From positions 24,611 to 88,610 of the forward strand of contig NZ_SOHJ01000009.1 in the NCBI RefSeq assembly GCF_004403185.1: DNA of 64,000 bases, read 5' to 3'. Shown here piece after piece: positions 16,927 through 26,277 of the stretch. Origin of the DNA: Cryobacterium suzukii. Lineage in GTDB: Bacteria; Actinomycetota; Actinomycetes; Actinomycetales; Microbacteriaceae. The notes beneath the pieces are model-generated. The model was given only the letters and a program-made list of their open reading frames with translations, was not told the DNA's origin and did no database searches. Each line of letters opens with the position of its first letter. Position 1 is the stretch's first letter. A program made the position numbers and the translations under genes.

Positions 16927-18552
16927 ATGTCTATCTCACCGCTCGATCCGAATTCGCCGGGCACCGCTCGCTCGGCGCTCGCCGCGGCATCCGCCCGTTT
17001 CTTCTCTCGTCGCCACGTTCTCGGCGGCGGCATGGCGATCGGCGTGGGCGCGCTGCTGACCGCGTGTGGCGGCACGGCGGTCGCCCAGCTGCCCGCGCTC
17101 ACCGGACCACCCCAGCGCGGCGGCATTCTGCGAGTCGGCCTGGTCGGCGGCGGAGCGGCGGACACCCTCGACGCGCACGTTCCGGTCTCTACCACCGACA
17201 TCGCCCGGGTCGTCAACCTGTACGAGGCGCTGCTCTACCGCGACGAGAACTTCGATCTCAAGCCCTTGCTCGCGCTCTCGGCCACGCCGTCGGCGGACGC
17301 CAAGACCTGGACCGTGCGCCTGCGCCAGGGGGTCACCTTTCACAACGGTCACTTGATGACCAGCCGTGACGTGGCCGCGACTTTCGCCCGGATCACGGAC
17401 CCGGAGAATCCGAAGTCAGGGGCCTCGAGCCTGACCATTCTCGATGAGGTCGTCGTGCTGGATGACTACCTCCTCGAATTTCGGCTCAACACGCCCACTG
17501 CGACCTTCGACGACTCGCTCGGGCAGTATTCGCTCGGCATCGTGCCGGACGACTATGATCCGCAGAACCCGGTGGGCACCGGACCGTTCCGATACGAGTC
17601 GTTCACCGCCGGGCGCCGAAGTACCTTCACCCGCAACGACAGCTATTGGCAGGACAACGAGCCGCACCTCGACGAGTTGCGCATTCTTAACTTCAGCGAC
17701 GACAACGCCCTGATCAACGCACTGTTGTCCACCCAGGTCGACGCCATCGGACAGGTTCCCCTAGCCCTGCTCGAGGTGCTCGAAACCGACCCACGGGTGG
17801 ATATTCTCAACTCGGAAACCGGCATGTGGCTGCCGTTCACCATGCGGGTCGACCGTGCTCCGTTCGACGACGTGCGAGTGCGCCAGGCCTTTCGGCTGGT
17901 CGTCGACCGGGAAGAAATGGTCGAACAGGTGCTCAGCGGCCACGGCACCATTGGCAACGACATGTACGGTCTGTACGACCCCGGCTACGCCGAGAACCTG
18001 CCGCAACGCGTGCAGGACATCGATCGCGCCAAGGAGCTGCTGGCCGAGGCCGGCTACCCCGACGGGCTCGAGGTTGAACTGGTCACCGCGCCGATCCAGG
18101 CCGGTGCCGTCGAAGCGGCGCAGGTCTTTGCCCAGCAGGCCCTCGCCGCGGGTATCACCGTGACCATTCGCCGGGTCGACACGACCACCTTCTTCGGTGA
18201 CGACTACCTGCAGTGGGATTTCGCGCAGGACTTCTGGTACACCCGAAACTTTCTGCCACAGGTTGACAACGGCTCGCTGCCGACCTCGCCCTACAACGAG
18301 ACGCACTGGGCCAACCCCCGCTTCCTCGAACTGGTCGAGCAGGCGAAATCGACCATTGACCCGACCCAACGCAACGAGCTGATCCGCGAGGCGCAGACCA
18401 TCGAATATGACGAAGGCGGTTACATCATCTGGGGCCACCCCAACCAAGCGGATGCCTACCAGCGTTACGTAGGAGGTCTCGTGCCCAACGGCACCGGCCT
18501 GCCGCTGTCCGGATTCGAATTTCGTCGTGTGTGGATGGGAGGGCAGAACTAA
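16927..18552 (+). CDS. ABC transporter solute-binding lipoprotein, oligopeptide/nickel (SBP_bac_5) family
   Basis: A 541-residue binding protein. The N-terminus has a twin-arginine-like FFSRRHVLGGG, a hydrophobic run, and the lipobox LLTAC, suggesting Tat export and lipid anchoring. The mature protein shows the family pattern VVNLYEALLYRDENFDLKP and VGTGPFRYESF. It is the first of four transporter genes linked to the carnitine-type enzymes, which suggests an osmolyte, carnitine or acylcarnitine ligand rather than peptides. I chose the ATG at 16927, which has AAAAAGAG upstream, over an ATG at 16906. Confidence 0.88.
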   Translation: MSISPLDPNSPGTARSALAAASARFFSRRHVLGGGMAIGVGALLTACGGTAVAQLPALTGPPQRGGILRVGLVGGGAADTLDAHVPVSTTDIARVVNLYEALLYRDENFDLKPLLALSATPSADAKTWTVRLRQGVTFHNGHLMTSRDVAATFARITDPENPKSGASSLTILDEVVVLDDYLLEFRLNTPTATFDDSLGQYSLGIVPDDYDPQNPVGTGPFRYESFTAGRRSTFTRNDSYWQDNEPHLDELRILNFSDDNALINALLSTQVDAIGQVPLALLEVLETDPRVDILNSETGMWLPFTMRVDRAPFDDVRVRQAFRLVVDREEMVEQVLSGHGTIGNDMYGLYDPGYAENLPQRVQDIDRAKELLAEAGYPDGLEVELVTAPIQAGAVEAAQVFAQQALAAGITVTIRRVDTTTFFGDDYLQWDFAQDFWYTRNFLPQVDNGSLPTSPYNETHWANPRFLELVEQAKSTIDPTQRNELIREAQTIEYDEGGYIIWGHPNQADAYQRYVGGLVPNGTGLPLSGFEFRRVWMGGQN

Positions 18553-19508
18553 TGCTCGGTCTCATCCTTCGCCGCCTCTCGATCAGCGCGGTCATTCTGC
18601 TCATCGTCTCGATGCTGGTCTTCGTGGCGACCCTGCTGCTGCCAGGCGACCCGGCCCAGGCCATTCTCGGCCAGCAGGCTACTCCTGAACGGCTGGAGGC
18701 CCTGCGCGAGCAGATGAACCTCAACGATCCGTTTGCGCAGCGTTATCTGCACTGGCTCGGCGGACTGTTCGTCGGCGATTTCGGCGTCTCGGCCGCGTCC
18801 GGCGGGTCGGTGGCCGCACTGCTCGGCGATCGCATCGCCGCCTCACTCGTTCTGATGGCCTTAGCCGCCGCGATCAGCATTCCGGTCGGAATCCTCGTCG
18901 GCACCTACAGCGCCCTGCGCCGCGGCCGGGCGGGCGACCACGCCGCCACCGGAATCTCGCTCGTGCTCGCCGCGCTGCCCGACTTCGTGATCGGCATCGC
19001 GCTCGTGACCCTGTTCTCCACCACCGTGTTCACCGTGTTGCCCTCTGTGACGATGGCACCGCCCGGGGAGCAGGTCTGGGACTACCCGAGCCAGCTGATC
19101 CTGCCGGTGCTGACCCTCGTGCTCGTCGTCATGCCATACATCATTCGCATGATGCGCACCACGATGATCGAGGTGCTCGACTCCGGCTACGTCGAAATGG
19201 CCCGGCTCAAGGGCGTTCCCGAACGCCAGGTGATCGTGCGCCATGCCCTGCCGCACGCGATCGCACCGGTCGCCCAGGTCGTGGCCATTCAACTCGCCTG
19301 GCTCGCCGGCGGCATCGTCGTGGTCGAGTTTCTATTCCGCTATCCCGGCGTTGGGCAGGCGCTCGTCGACGCGGTGACCAACCGGGACGTGCAGGTCGTG
19401 CAGGCCCTGGCCATGCTGATCGCCGCTGTCTACGTCGTGGTCAACCTGCTCGCCGACATCGTCGGCATTGTGACCAATCCGAAACTGCGCACGGGAGGAA
19501 TCCGATGA
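18552..19508 (+). CDS. ABC transporter permease, DppB-like
   Basis: A 318-residue permease with the DppB opening LILRRLSISAVILLIVSMLV, six hydrophobic segments and the inner-membrane loop ARLKGVPERQVIVRHALPHA near residue 218. The start overlaps the binding-protein stop in a TAATG, and the end overlaps the next permease by four bases. It forms the membrane channel with the DppC-like partner. Confidence 0.9.
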   Translation: MLGLILRRLSISAVILLIVSMLVFVATLLLPGDPAQAILGQQATPERLEALREQMNLNDPFAQRYLHWLGGLFVGDFGVSAASGGSVAALLGDRIAASLVLMALAAAISIPVGILVGTYSALRRGRAGDHAATGISLVLAALPDFVIGIALVTLFSTTVFTVLPSVTMAPPGEQVWDYPSQLILPVLTLVLVVMPYIIRMMRTTMIEVLDSGYVEMARLKGVPERQVIVRHALPHAIAPVAQVVAIQLAWLAGGIVVVEFLFRYPGVGQALVDAVTNRDVQVVQALAMLIAAVYVVVNLLADIVGIVTNPKLRTGGIR

Positions 19509-20377
19509 CCACGATTGACACCGCCACAGAGGCGATTGCTGTGCCGCCCGGGCTGCTGCGCCGCATCATCCGTCAGCGCCAGGCCAAGATCGGCCTCGTA
19601 CTCACCGGAATCGTCGTGCTCGTCGCCGTCGTCGGGCCGTTGCTGCTGCCCTGGCTCACCGGGTACACCAGCACCGAATTTGCCGGCCGCCCGTTTCAGC
19701 CCGACGGAGTCTTCGGCACCGACAACCTCGGTCGCGACATTCTCAGCCGCTTCCTGGGCGGCGGCCTGACTCTGCTGGTCTTCGCTGCCCTCGCGACCGC
19801 CCTTGGTATGGTGCTCGGAACCGCCGCCGGCATGCTCGCCGCCTACCAGGGCGGGGCGCTCGATGGCATCATCATGCGCGGCAACGATGTGCTGCTGGCC
19901 CTGCCTCAGCTGGTCTTCGCCCTGCTCGCCATCACCGTGCTCGGCCCGCAGGGCTGGGTGGTGGTGCTGGTCATCGGCATTACCCACGCGCCGCGGATTG
20001 CTCGGGTGACTCGCTCGGCGGCATCCGCTGTCATCACTGAGGACTTTATTCGGGCCTCGGAAATGTATGCGGTACCGCGCTGGAAAATTCTGCTGAAGGA
20101 CGTGCTGCCCAACATTACCGGCCCGCTGATGGTCGAGCTCGGCCTGCGCATGACCTATTCGATCGCCGCGATCGCGTCGCTGTCGTTTCTCGGCCTGGGC
20201 ATGCAGCCACCGACCGCGGACTGGGGCCTGATGATCAACGAGAACCGCATCGCCCTGACCGTGCAGCCGTGGGGCGTTATTCTGCCGGTGCTCGCCATCG
20301 CCATTCTGACCGTCGGCAGCAACCTGATCACCGACGCCGTCGCGCGCGCCTCGGCCACCGTGGAGGAGAACAAATGA
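19505..20377 (+). CDS. ABC transporter permease, DppC-like
   Basis: A 290-residue permease with the DppC features GTDNLGRDILSRFLGGGL near residue 77, the loop FIRASEMYAVPRWKILLKDV near 180, and LSFLGLGMQPPTADWGLM near 225. It overlaps the DppB-like gene (ATGA) and the ATPase gene (ATGA). The operon structure is therefore continuous across the importer. Confidence 0.9.
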   Translation: MTTIDTATEAIAVPPGLLRRIIRQRQAKIGLVLTGIVVLVAVVGPLLLPWLTGYTSTEFAGRPFQPDGVFGTDNLGRDILSRFLGGGLTLLVFAALATALGMVLGTAAGMLAAYQGGALDGIIMRGNDVLLALPQLVFALLAITVLGPQGWVVVLVIGITHAPRIARVTRSAASAVITEDFIRASEMYAVPRWKILLKDVLPNITGPLMVELGLRMTYSIAAIASLSFLGLGMQPPTADWGLMINENRIALTVQPWGVILPVLAIAILTVGSNLITDAVARASATVEENK

Positions 20378-22038
20378 GAACACTGATCGAGCAGCAGACC
20401 GAGGTGGCATTGCAGGCCACCGACCTGCGCGTGGCCACCGCGCTCGGCAAGGAGATTCTGCACGGCGTCTCCTTCACGCTGCAGCGGGGACGGATGCTCG
20501 CCCTCGTCGGCGAATCCGGCTCCGGCAAGACCACGGCCGGGCTTGCCTGCCTCGGCTACTTTCGCACCGGACTCAAACACGTCGGCGGCACCGTTGAACT
20601 CTCCGATGGCACCGACCTCTTGGCGCTGACGGATGCCGGTCGGCGCGGTTTGCGCGGCGGCTCCATCTCCTATGTTCCGCAGGACCCAGCCCTGTCGCTG
20701 AACCCGGCCATGCGCATCGGCACCCAGATCATGGAGGTGCTGCGCGTGCACGGCTACGGCGCGTCGGAACAGGCCCGCCGCAACCGGCTGGCCGAAGTGC
20801 TCACCGATGTCGGACTCCCGAACGATGCCGCCTACCAGCGGCGCTGGCCGCACGAGCTCTCCGGTGGGCAGCAGCAACGCGTGGGCATCGCCATGGCGTT
20901 CGCCTTTCGCCCCGAAGTCATGGTGATGGACGAACCTACGACAGGGCTGGACGTCACTACGCAGGCCCTCGTGCTGCAGACGATCCACCAGCTGGTCACG
21001 ACCCATGCCGTCGCAGGGCTCTACATCACGCACGACCTCGCTGTGGTGTCGGAAGTGGCCGATGAGGTCGCCGTGATGCTCGCCGGTCGCATCGTGGAGC
21101 AGGGCCGGAGCGACCAGGTATTGCACGATCCGCAGCACGCCTATACCCGCAAGCTGCTGAATGCCGTGCCCGACCTGGCCGGGCGCCACCACATTGGGGA
21201 GGTTGAGGCGGTGACCGGGGCCATGCCGATCGTCAGCCGGGAGCGGGCGGCATCCGCTCGCGTCGCAACGCCCGTCGTGGCTGAGCCCACCAGCCTGCTG
21301 TCGGTCGCCGACCTGCGGCTGTCTTACGGCACGAACGCAGTTCTCAACGGGATCGACTTCGAGCTCGGTCGGGGTGAATCGCTCATGCTGCTCGGGGAAT
21401 CCGGCTCGGGCAAGACCACGGCCGCCCGCTGCATCGCCGGGCTTAACGACACCTACACCGGCTCGGTCAGCCTCGCCGGAACGACCCTGCAACCCGGAAC
21501 GCGGCAGCGCAGCGCCGAGGAACGCCACCGTATTCAGTACGTGTTCCAGTCGCCGATGTCCTCGCTCAACCCGCGTCGCACCATTGGCGAATCGGTCGAG
21601 GTGCCCCTGCACATGTCGGGAACCTTCAGCCGCAAGGAACGTCGGGCCCTCGTGTTGGAGGCGCTCGACCAAGTGCAGCTCGCCGCGTCATTCATCGACC
21701 GGCGGCCGGGCCAGCTCAGCGGGGGTGAACGTCAGCGCGCCGCGATCGCCCGCGCACTGGTGAATGCCCCCTCGGTGCTGGTCTGCGACGAGGTCACGAG
21801 CGCGCTCGACGTATCGGTGCAGGCCTCGATCATCGACCTGCTGCGCACCCTGCAGGTGGAAACCGGGATGGCGATGGTGTTCGTCACCCACAATATTGCG
21901 CTCGCCCGCCACCTTTCCCAGCGTCTGGCAGTGCTGCACGCCGGCCGCATCGTCGACATCGGACCGACCGACGACGTGCTCGAGAACCCGCAGCACAGTT
22001 ACACCCGGGAGCTGCTGACCCACGTTCCAACGCTGTAA
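20374..22038 (+). CDS. fused double ATP-binding subunit of an oligopeptide-type ABC importer (DppD-DppF-like)
   Basis: A 554-residue protein with two complete ATPase domains. The first has Walker A GESGSGKTT, signature LSGGQQQRV and Walker B VMDEPTTGLD. The second has GESGSGKTT, LSGGERQRA and VCDEVTSALD. A linker at about residues 270-305 joins them. In most Dpp/Opp systems these are two genes; here one chain serves both sites. The ATG at 20374 overlaps the permease stop. A run-on frame upstream overlaps that gene and is not coding. Confidence 0.9.
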   Translation: MRTLIEQQTEVALQATDLRVATALGKEILHGVSFTLQRGRMLALVGESGSGKTTAGLACLGYFRTGLKHVGGTVELSDGTDLLALTDAGRRGLRGGSISYVPQDPALSLNPAMRIGTQIMEVLRVHGYGASEQARRNRLAEVLTDVGLPNDAAYQRRWPHELSGGQQQRVGIAMAFAFRPEVMVMDEPTTGLDVTTQALVLQTIHQLVTTHAVAGLYITHDLAVVSEVADEVAVMLAGRIVEQGRSDQVLHDPQHAYTRKLLNAVPDLAGRHHIGEVEAVTGAMPIVSRERAASARVATPVVAEPTSLLSVADLRLSYGTNAVLNGIDFELGRGESLMLLGESGSGKTTAARCIAGLNDTYTGSVSLAGTTLQPGTRQRSAEERHRIQYVFQSPMSSLNPRRTIGESVEVPLHMSGTFSRKERRALVLEALDQVQLAASFIDRRPGQLSGGERQRAAIARALVNAPSVLVCDEVTSALDVSVQASIIDLLRTLQVETGMAMVFVTHNIALARHLSQRLAVLHAGRIVDIGPTDDVLENPQHSYTRELLTHVPTL

Positions 22039-22040
22039 CC

Positions 22041-23198
22041 GTGTCGGTTCAGGCGCACAACGACGGCGATCTGCCCGGCTTTGACCGGCTGGTGCGGGTC
22101 TTCACCGAGCAGGTCGACCGGTCCCGCGGCGGGATGGCGTTCTGCGTGTATCGGAACGGGCATCCGCTCGTGCGCCTGTATGGCGGCAGCGTTGAACAGC
22201 GCGCCGAACCGACCGACGCGATCGTCAACGACTGGAGCCCGCGGACGCTGGCCGTGATGTTCTCGGGCACCAAGGGCGTCGTGGCCGCCGTGGCGGCGTT
22301 GCTGGTCGACCGCGGGCTACTTGATATGCGCCGCCCGGTCGCGCACTACTGGCCCGAATTCGCCGCCGCCGGCAAAGCAGACGTTACGGTGGCGCAGGTG
22401 CTTAGTCACACGGTCGGCCTGGTCTACGTCGACCCCGAACCGCCGGGGGAGTGGGCCGACCTCGACAACGCTGCCAACGCAGCCGCGCTCGCCGCGCAGG
22501 CACCGCTGTGGGCGCCCGGAACCCGCGTCGCTTATCACGCGATCACCTACGGCTATCTGATGAGCGAGATCTTTCGGCGGGTGACCGGCCAGAGCGCCGG
22601 GCAGCTGATCGATGAGCTCGTTGCGCGGCCGCTCGAACTCGACATTTATCTAGGGCTTCCTGACGCGTTGGAATCGCGCGTCGCCCCGATGTTTCGGGCC
22701 GAGGGCTACGCGATCAGCACCTACCTGACCGACCCGGAACGCCGCAAAATAGTGGAGCGGATGTATTCCAGATCGTTGATGGGGACAACGCTGCGGGCCA
22801 ACACCCCCGAACTTCATCGCGGGGAGCTGGCGGCCGGCGGCGGAATTGCCACGGCCGACGCGATGGCCGCGCTGTATTCCCGGCTGGGATCACTCGTGTC
22901 GTCGGGCACGCTCGCGGCGGCGACCCAGACCTGGTCTGAGGGCATCGATGCCATCAACGACCGGCAGCTGCGCTTCGGCCTCGGTTTCGAACTGGCCGAC
23001 CCGATCGGTACCTACGGGCCGGAGGCGTCGGCTTTCGGGCATTCCGGGGCGGGCGGCAGCCTGCACGGAGCCTGGCCAGAACAGGGACTCGGTTTTTCAT
23101 TTCTGACCAACGAGATGCTCGCCGAGAACCACGACACCCGGGTGAAAGAGTTGCTGGCGGTGCTTCCCGGCCTGGTCCTCGCAGGGGGTTTGGATTAG
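22041..23198 (+). CDS. serine hydrolase of the class C beta-lactamase / EstB family
   Basis: A 385-residue protein with the SxxK nucleophile motif SGTK at residues 75-78, a YHAITYGYL tyrosine region near 167, and a FGHSGAGGS third motif near 335. Such proteins act as esterases, amidases or peptidases. No signal peptide is seen, so it is probably cytoplasmic. It begins at a GTG two bases after the ATPase gene of the carnitine-linked importer and is most likely the last gene of that operon. Hydrolysis of an imported ester such as an O-acylcarnitine would fit, but this is inference. Confidence 0.82.
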   Translation: MSVQAHNDGDLPGFDRLVRVFTEQVDRSRGGMAFCVYRNGHPLVRLYGGSVEQRAEPTDAIVNDWSPRTLAVMFSGTKGVVAAVAALLVDRGLLDMRRPVAHYWPEFAAAGKADVTVAQVLSHTVGLVYVDPEPPGEWADLDNAANAAALAAQAPLWAPGTRVAYHAITYGYLMSEIFRRVTGQSAGQLIDELVARPLELDIYLGLPDALESRVAPMFRAEGYAISTYLTDPERRKIVERMYSRSLMGTTLRANTPELHRGELAAGGGIATADAMAALYSRLGSLVSSGTLAAATQTWSEGIDAINDRQLRFGLGFELADPIGTYGPEASAFGHSGAGGSLHGAWPEQGLGFSFLTNEMLAENHDTRVKELLAVLPGLVLAGGLD

Positions 23199-23239
23199 TG
23201 AGGGCTAACCTGAAATTGTAAGCAATTATAGGAGTGATT

Positions 23240-23584
23240 ATGCAGGTCATCGTCAATACCGACAGCAACGTCGACGGCACCGAGCGGGTCGCCGGAGCGC
23301 TCGAAACCATCGTCGAAGAGTCCCTCGCGCGTTACGGCGAACGCCTGACCCGGGTCGAGGTTCACCTCTCCGATGGCAGTGCTGGCCGCAGCAGCGCCGA
23401 CGACATCAAATGCACGCTCGAGGCCCGTCCAGCCGGTGGAACGCCCGTCGTCGTCACCGAAAACGCCAACACCGTGGAGGAAGCCTTGACCGGCGCCCTG
23501 CACAAGATGAAGAGCCTGCTCGAGACCCACTTCGGCAAGCTGGATGCCCGCAAGGGCAACCTTCCGATGGGCGAGGTCGTCTAG
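23240..23584 (+). CDS. HPF/RaiA-like ribosome-associated protein (short form)
   Basis: A 114-residue protein with the sigma-54 modulation/HPF pattern. It has a beta strand MQVIVNTDSNVDG, a helix ETIVEESLARYGERLTRVEV, and VVVTENANTVEEALTGALHK, followed by a long helix. Such proteins bind the 30S decoding centre and promote hibernation or dormancy. I chose the ATG at 23240 because TAGGAG sits seven bases upstream; a GTG two codons earlier is too close to that site. It lacks the C-terminal dimerisation domain of long HPFs. The 234 bases that follow hold a T-run (about 23602-23608) but no clear gene. Confidence 0.65.
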   Translation: MQVIVNTDSNVDGTERVAGALETIVEESLARYGERLTRVEVHLSDGSAGRSSADDIKCTLEARPAGGTPVVVTENANTVEEALTGALHKMKSLLETHFGKLDARKGNLPMGEVV

Positions 23585-23818
23585 CTCGACGGGCTCGTTA
23601 CCGTGCTTTTTTCGTGGCACGTGTGCAATAAGTCGGCACCGGTTCAAACCAGGGCCAACTTCTTAGAGACGAGCCAATATCGGGTCGGCGGGCGCTTGAT
23701 TCTGGCAACACCCCGCCAGAAGGAGGGTAGCCCGCAGACCGGCCTTCTGCGGATGGTAACGTCACCTAGGTCCAGCCGCTGGTTTGACGGTCGACGCACT
23801 TCTGCAAGGAACCTCCAT

Positions 23819-26176
23819 ATGCCCCATCGCATGAATCTTTCCAAGAACCTGCCACGCACATTGACGGGCTTGTCAAGCGAGATCCTGCAGGATCTGCAAC
23901 AGCTCGCCCGCACCCCGTCGCTGCTCGTGGCCTGCAACTACGGCGGCACCCTGTCCCATCACGTTGCCTCGGACGTGCCGTCCGTGTTGTTGGCCGAGTC
24001 TGCGACCGCACTGCGGGCCCTCGCTGCCCTGCCCAACACCCACACGGCCGTCATGTCGGGCCGCCCGCTCCGCGACCTGGCCGCGGATTCCCGGCTGCCC
24101 CGGGAGGTGCACCTGGTCGGGTCGAACGGAGCCGAATTCGACTCGGAATTCTTTGACGCGCACGAGCCCTCCGATGAGTCCCAAGATTCCGGCATCGCGC
24201 TCGACCGGCTGCGCACCCGTCTCGGCGTCAGCGCCGCCTTCTTCGCCGGCGACGCCGCAAGCGACGAGATGGCCATGAACACCCTGCACGGCCCCGACCT
24301 CGGCATTCGCATCGGCGACGACGAATCCGTCGCCGCTCATCGCATCACCGGCCCCGAAAAGCTCGCCCAGATTCTGGCCCTGCTGTTCGAGCTGCGCAAG
24401 GATTGGTTGTTCGGCCAGCACGTCGTGGCCATTGAACGCCACTCGATGCTCGGCGACGGCACCTCGACGGCCCTCGTGACGCCGGAAGCGCGCATCTGTT
24501 GGATGACGCATCCGCTGCCCGATTCCGGCTCACTGTTTGCGAGCATCCTCGGCAGCGAAGAGGCCGGACACTTCTCGATCGAACCGGTCAAGAAGAGTCG
24601 CGTGCTCGGCCAGCGTTACGTCGACAACACCATGATCGTTGAAACTCGCTGGGCCGACGTCACCGTCACCGACTACATCGAGCCCTCACCGCTCGGCATC
24701 ACCAACCTCGTGCGCAAGCTCACCGGTACGGGGCTGGCTCGCATCGTGTTTGCGCCGCGGCCCGACTACGCCGTCGCTTATTTCAACATGCACGCGACCG
24801 ATGGCATGGTGACCATCACCGGCACCCCCGACCCGATCGTGCTCTCGGCGGCGGGCGTCGACTTCACCGTCACCAGCGACGGCCGCAACGAAACGGCCAC
24901 CGCTATCGTCAACCTCTCGCAGGGCGCTGTCGTGCTCAATCTGCGTTGCGGTGACACCGAGCCGTACATTCCGGATGCTGCCGGTGAGGCCACCAGGCGC
25001 GGTGCGGTCATGAATGACTCGCGTTCCTGGGTGAACGCATTGTCATTGCCGAGCGTCAAGCCCTCGCTCGTTGGGCGGTCGGCCCTCGTCTTGCGCGCGC
25101 TCTGCTATGAACCGACCGGAGCAGTGCTCGCTGCCTCGACGACGTCGCTGCCCGAAGGAATCGGTGGCACGCGCAACTGGGACTACCGGTACTGCTGGCT
25201 CCGCGACGGCTCGATGACCGTCAAGGCGCTCGTCGATCTCGGGTCCACCGATGAGGCGGAGTCGTTTCTGCACTGGTTGGCCGGGGTCGTGGCGGACAGT
25301 CCTGGCGCGCAGTGGCTGCATCCGCTCTATTCGGTCACAGGATCTTCGCTGTCGACCGAGGCGAGCCTCGAATCGCTGCCCGGGTACGCCGGATCACGCC
25401 CGGTGCGCATCGGAAACGCCGCCGACAACCAGGTGCAGATCGACGTGTTTGGCCCGGTCGCCGAGCTCATCGACACGCTCAGCGCCCGGCAGGGGTCGCT
25501 CTCGGACTTTCAGTGGCACCTGCTCACCGAGATGGTCGACGCCGTCACGAGTCGCTGGCAGGAACCCGACCACGGCATCTGGGAGGCCCGGCGCTCGCCG
25601 CGGCACCACACCTACACGAAGACCATGTGCTGGGTGACCGTGGACCGGGCCATTCGCATCGCCGTGCGGCATGGGCGCGACGTGGGCGAGGGCTGGGAAC
25701 AGCTCGCCGCCACAATTCGCGAGGAGGTGCTGCGCGAAGGTTGGAGTGAGGAAGCCCAGTCGTATACCGTCGCTTACGACAGCCCCGACCTGGACGCCGC
25801 CGTGCTGCACATCGGTCTGTCGGGCCTGCTCGACGTGACCGACGAGCGCTTTCAGCTGACCGTGAGCGCGGTGGAGCGCGAACTACGCGTGGGCCCGACG
25901 GTGTTCCGCTACCGCTATGACGACGGTCTGCCCGGGCTCGAGGGTGGCTTCCACATCTGCACGACCTGGCTGATCGAGGCCTACGTGCTCACCGGTCGCC
26001 TCGACGAGGCTGAGGCACTGTTCAACCAGCTGGTCAGTCTCGTGGGTCCGACCGGGCTGCTGTCGGAGGAATACGACCCCGCCACCGAGAAGCACCTCGG
26101 CAACCACCCGCAGGCCTACTCGCACCTGGGTTTCATCCGCTGCGCGCAGCTGCTCGACGAGTACCGCGGGCGCTAG
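23819..26176 (+). CDS. GH15 trehalase/glucoamylase-type glycosidase with N-terminal degenerate trehalose-6-phosphate phosphatase domain
   Basis: A 785-residue fusion. Residues about 30-190 resemble the HAD trehalose-phosphatase (OtsB) fold, including LVGSNGAEFD and FFAGDAASDEMAM. However, the DxDGT nucleophile motif reads NYGGT (N40, G42), so both catalytic aspartates are lost, and the cap region is shortened. From about residue 200 the GH15 part begins. GTRNWDYRYCWLRDGSMT (about 450) and LEGGFHICTTW (about 707) mark the catalytic barrel, and LSEEYDP near 748 carries the second catalytic acid. Mycobacterial GH15 relatives are alpha,alpha-trehalases. The start has AAGGA upstream. A strong stem-loop follows the gene. 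Confidence 0.85.
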   Translation: MPHRMNLSKNLPRTLTGLSSEILQDLQQLARTPSLLVACNYGGTLSHHVASDVPSVLLAESATALRALAALPNTHTAVMSGRPLRDLAADSRLPREVHLVGSNGAEFDSEFFDAHEPSDESQDSGIALDRLRTRLGVSAAFFAGDAASDEMAMNTLHGPDLGIRIGDDESVAAHRITGPEKLAQILALLFELRKDWLFGQHVVAIERHSMLGDGTSTALVTPEARICWMTHPLPDSGSLFASILGSEEAGHFSIEPVKKSRVLGQRYVDNTMIVETRWADVTVTDYIEPSPLGITNLVRKLTGTGLARIVFAPRPDYAVAYFNMHATDGMVTITGTPDPIVLSAAGVDFTVTSDGRNETATAIVNLSQGAVVLNLRCGDTEPYIPDAAGEATRRGAVMNDSRSWVNALSLPSVKPSLVGRSALVLRALCYEPTGAVLAASTTSLPEGIGGTRNWDYRYCWLRDGSMTVKALVDLGSTDEAESFLHWLAGVVADSPGAQWLHPLYSVTGSSLSTEASLESLPGYAGSRPVRIGNAADNQVQIDVFGPVAELIDTLSARQGSLSDFQWHLLTEMVDAVTSRWQEPDHGIWEARRSPRHHTYTKTMCWVTVDRAIRIAVRHGRDVGEGWEQLAATIREEVLREGWSEEAQSYTVAYDSPDLDAAVLHIGLSGLLDVTDERFQLTVSAVERELRVGPTVFRYRYDDGLPGLEGGFHICTTWLIEAYVLTGRLDEAEALFNQLVSLVGPTGLLSEEYDPATEKHLGNHPQAYSHLGFIRCAQLLDEYRGR

Positions 26177-26184
26177 GGGTGTGC

Positions 26185-26224
26185 GGCTGACTCGCGAAAG
26201 GGCGTCCCTTTCCGCGAGTCAGCC
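26185..26224 (+). terminator. strong stem-loop after the GH15 gene
   Basis: Arms at 26185-26202 and 26206-26224 pair over 18 bases with one bulged G and a CGT loop, starting nine bases after the stop codon. There is no U-run, so it may act as an mRNA-stabilising hairpin or a factor-assisted terminator. The stem includes the palindromic CTCGCG/CGCGAG core. Confidence 0.65.
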
Positions 26225-26242
26225 GTGAAAGATTGCGTCATC

Positions 26243-26271
26243 TCGGACACATGTCCGAAAAGTGTTAGTAT
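26243..26271 (+). promoter_or_regulatory. TetR-type operator and promoter of the 26278 regulator
   Basis: TCGGACA-CA-TGTCCGA (26243-26258) is a 7-bp-arm inverted repeat where a -35 element would be expected. A -10-like TAGTAT lies at 26266-26271, seven bases before the ATG at 26278. The geometry predicts a transcript that begins at or next to the A of the start codon, that is, a leaderless mRNA under autoregulation. Confidence 0.6.
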
Positions 26272-26277
26272 GGTCTA

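Noticed and set aside
20155..21672. A 505-codon leftward frame opposite the permease and double ATPase genes
   Set aside because: It mirrors ABC ATPase codon bias, rich in His/Gly/Asp runs, with no start signal and no family pattern.
23630..23670. GGTTCAAACC resembling a tRNA T-arm
   Set aside because: No acceptor stem, D-arm or anticodon arm can be folded around it.
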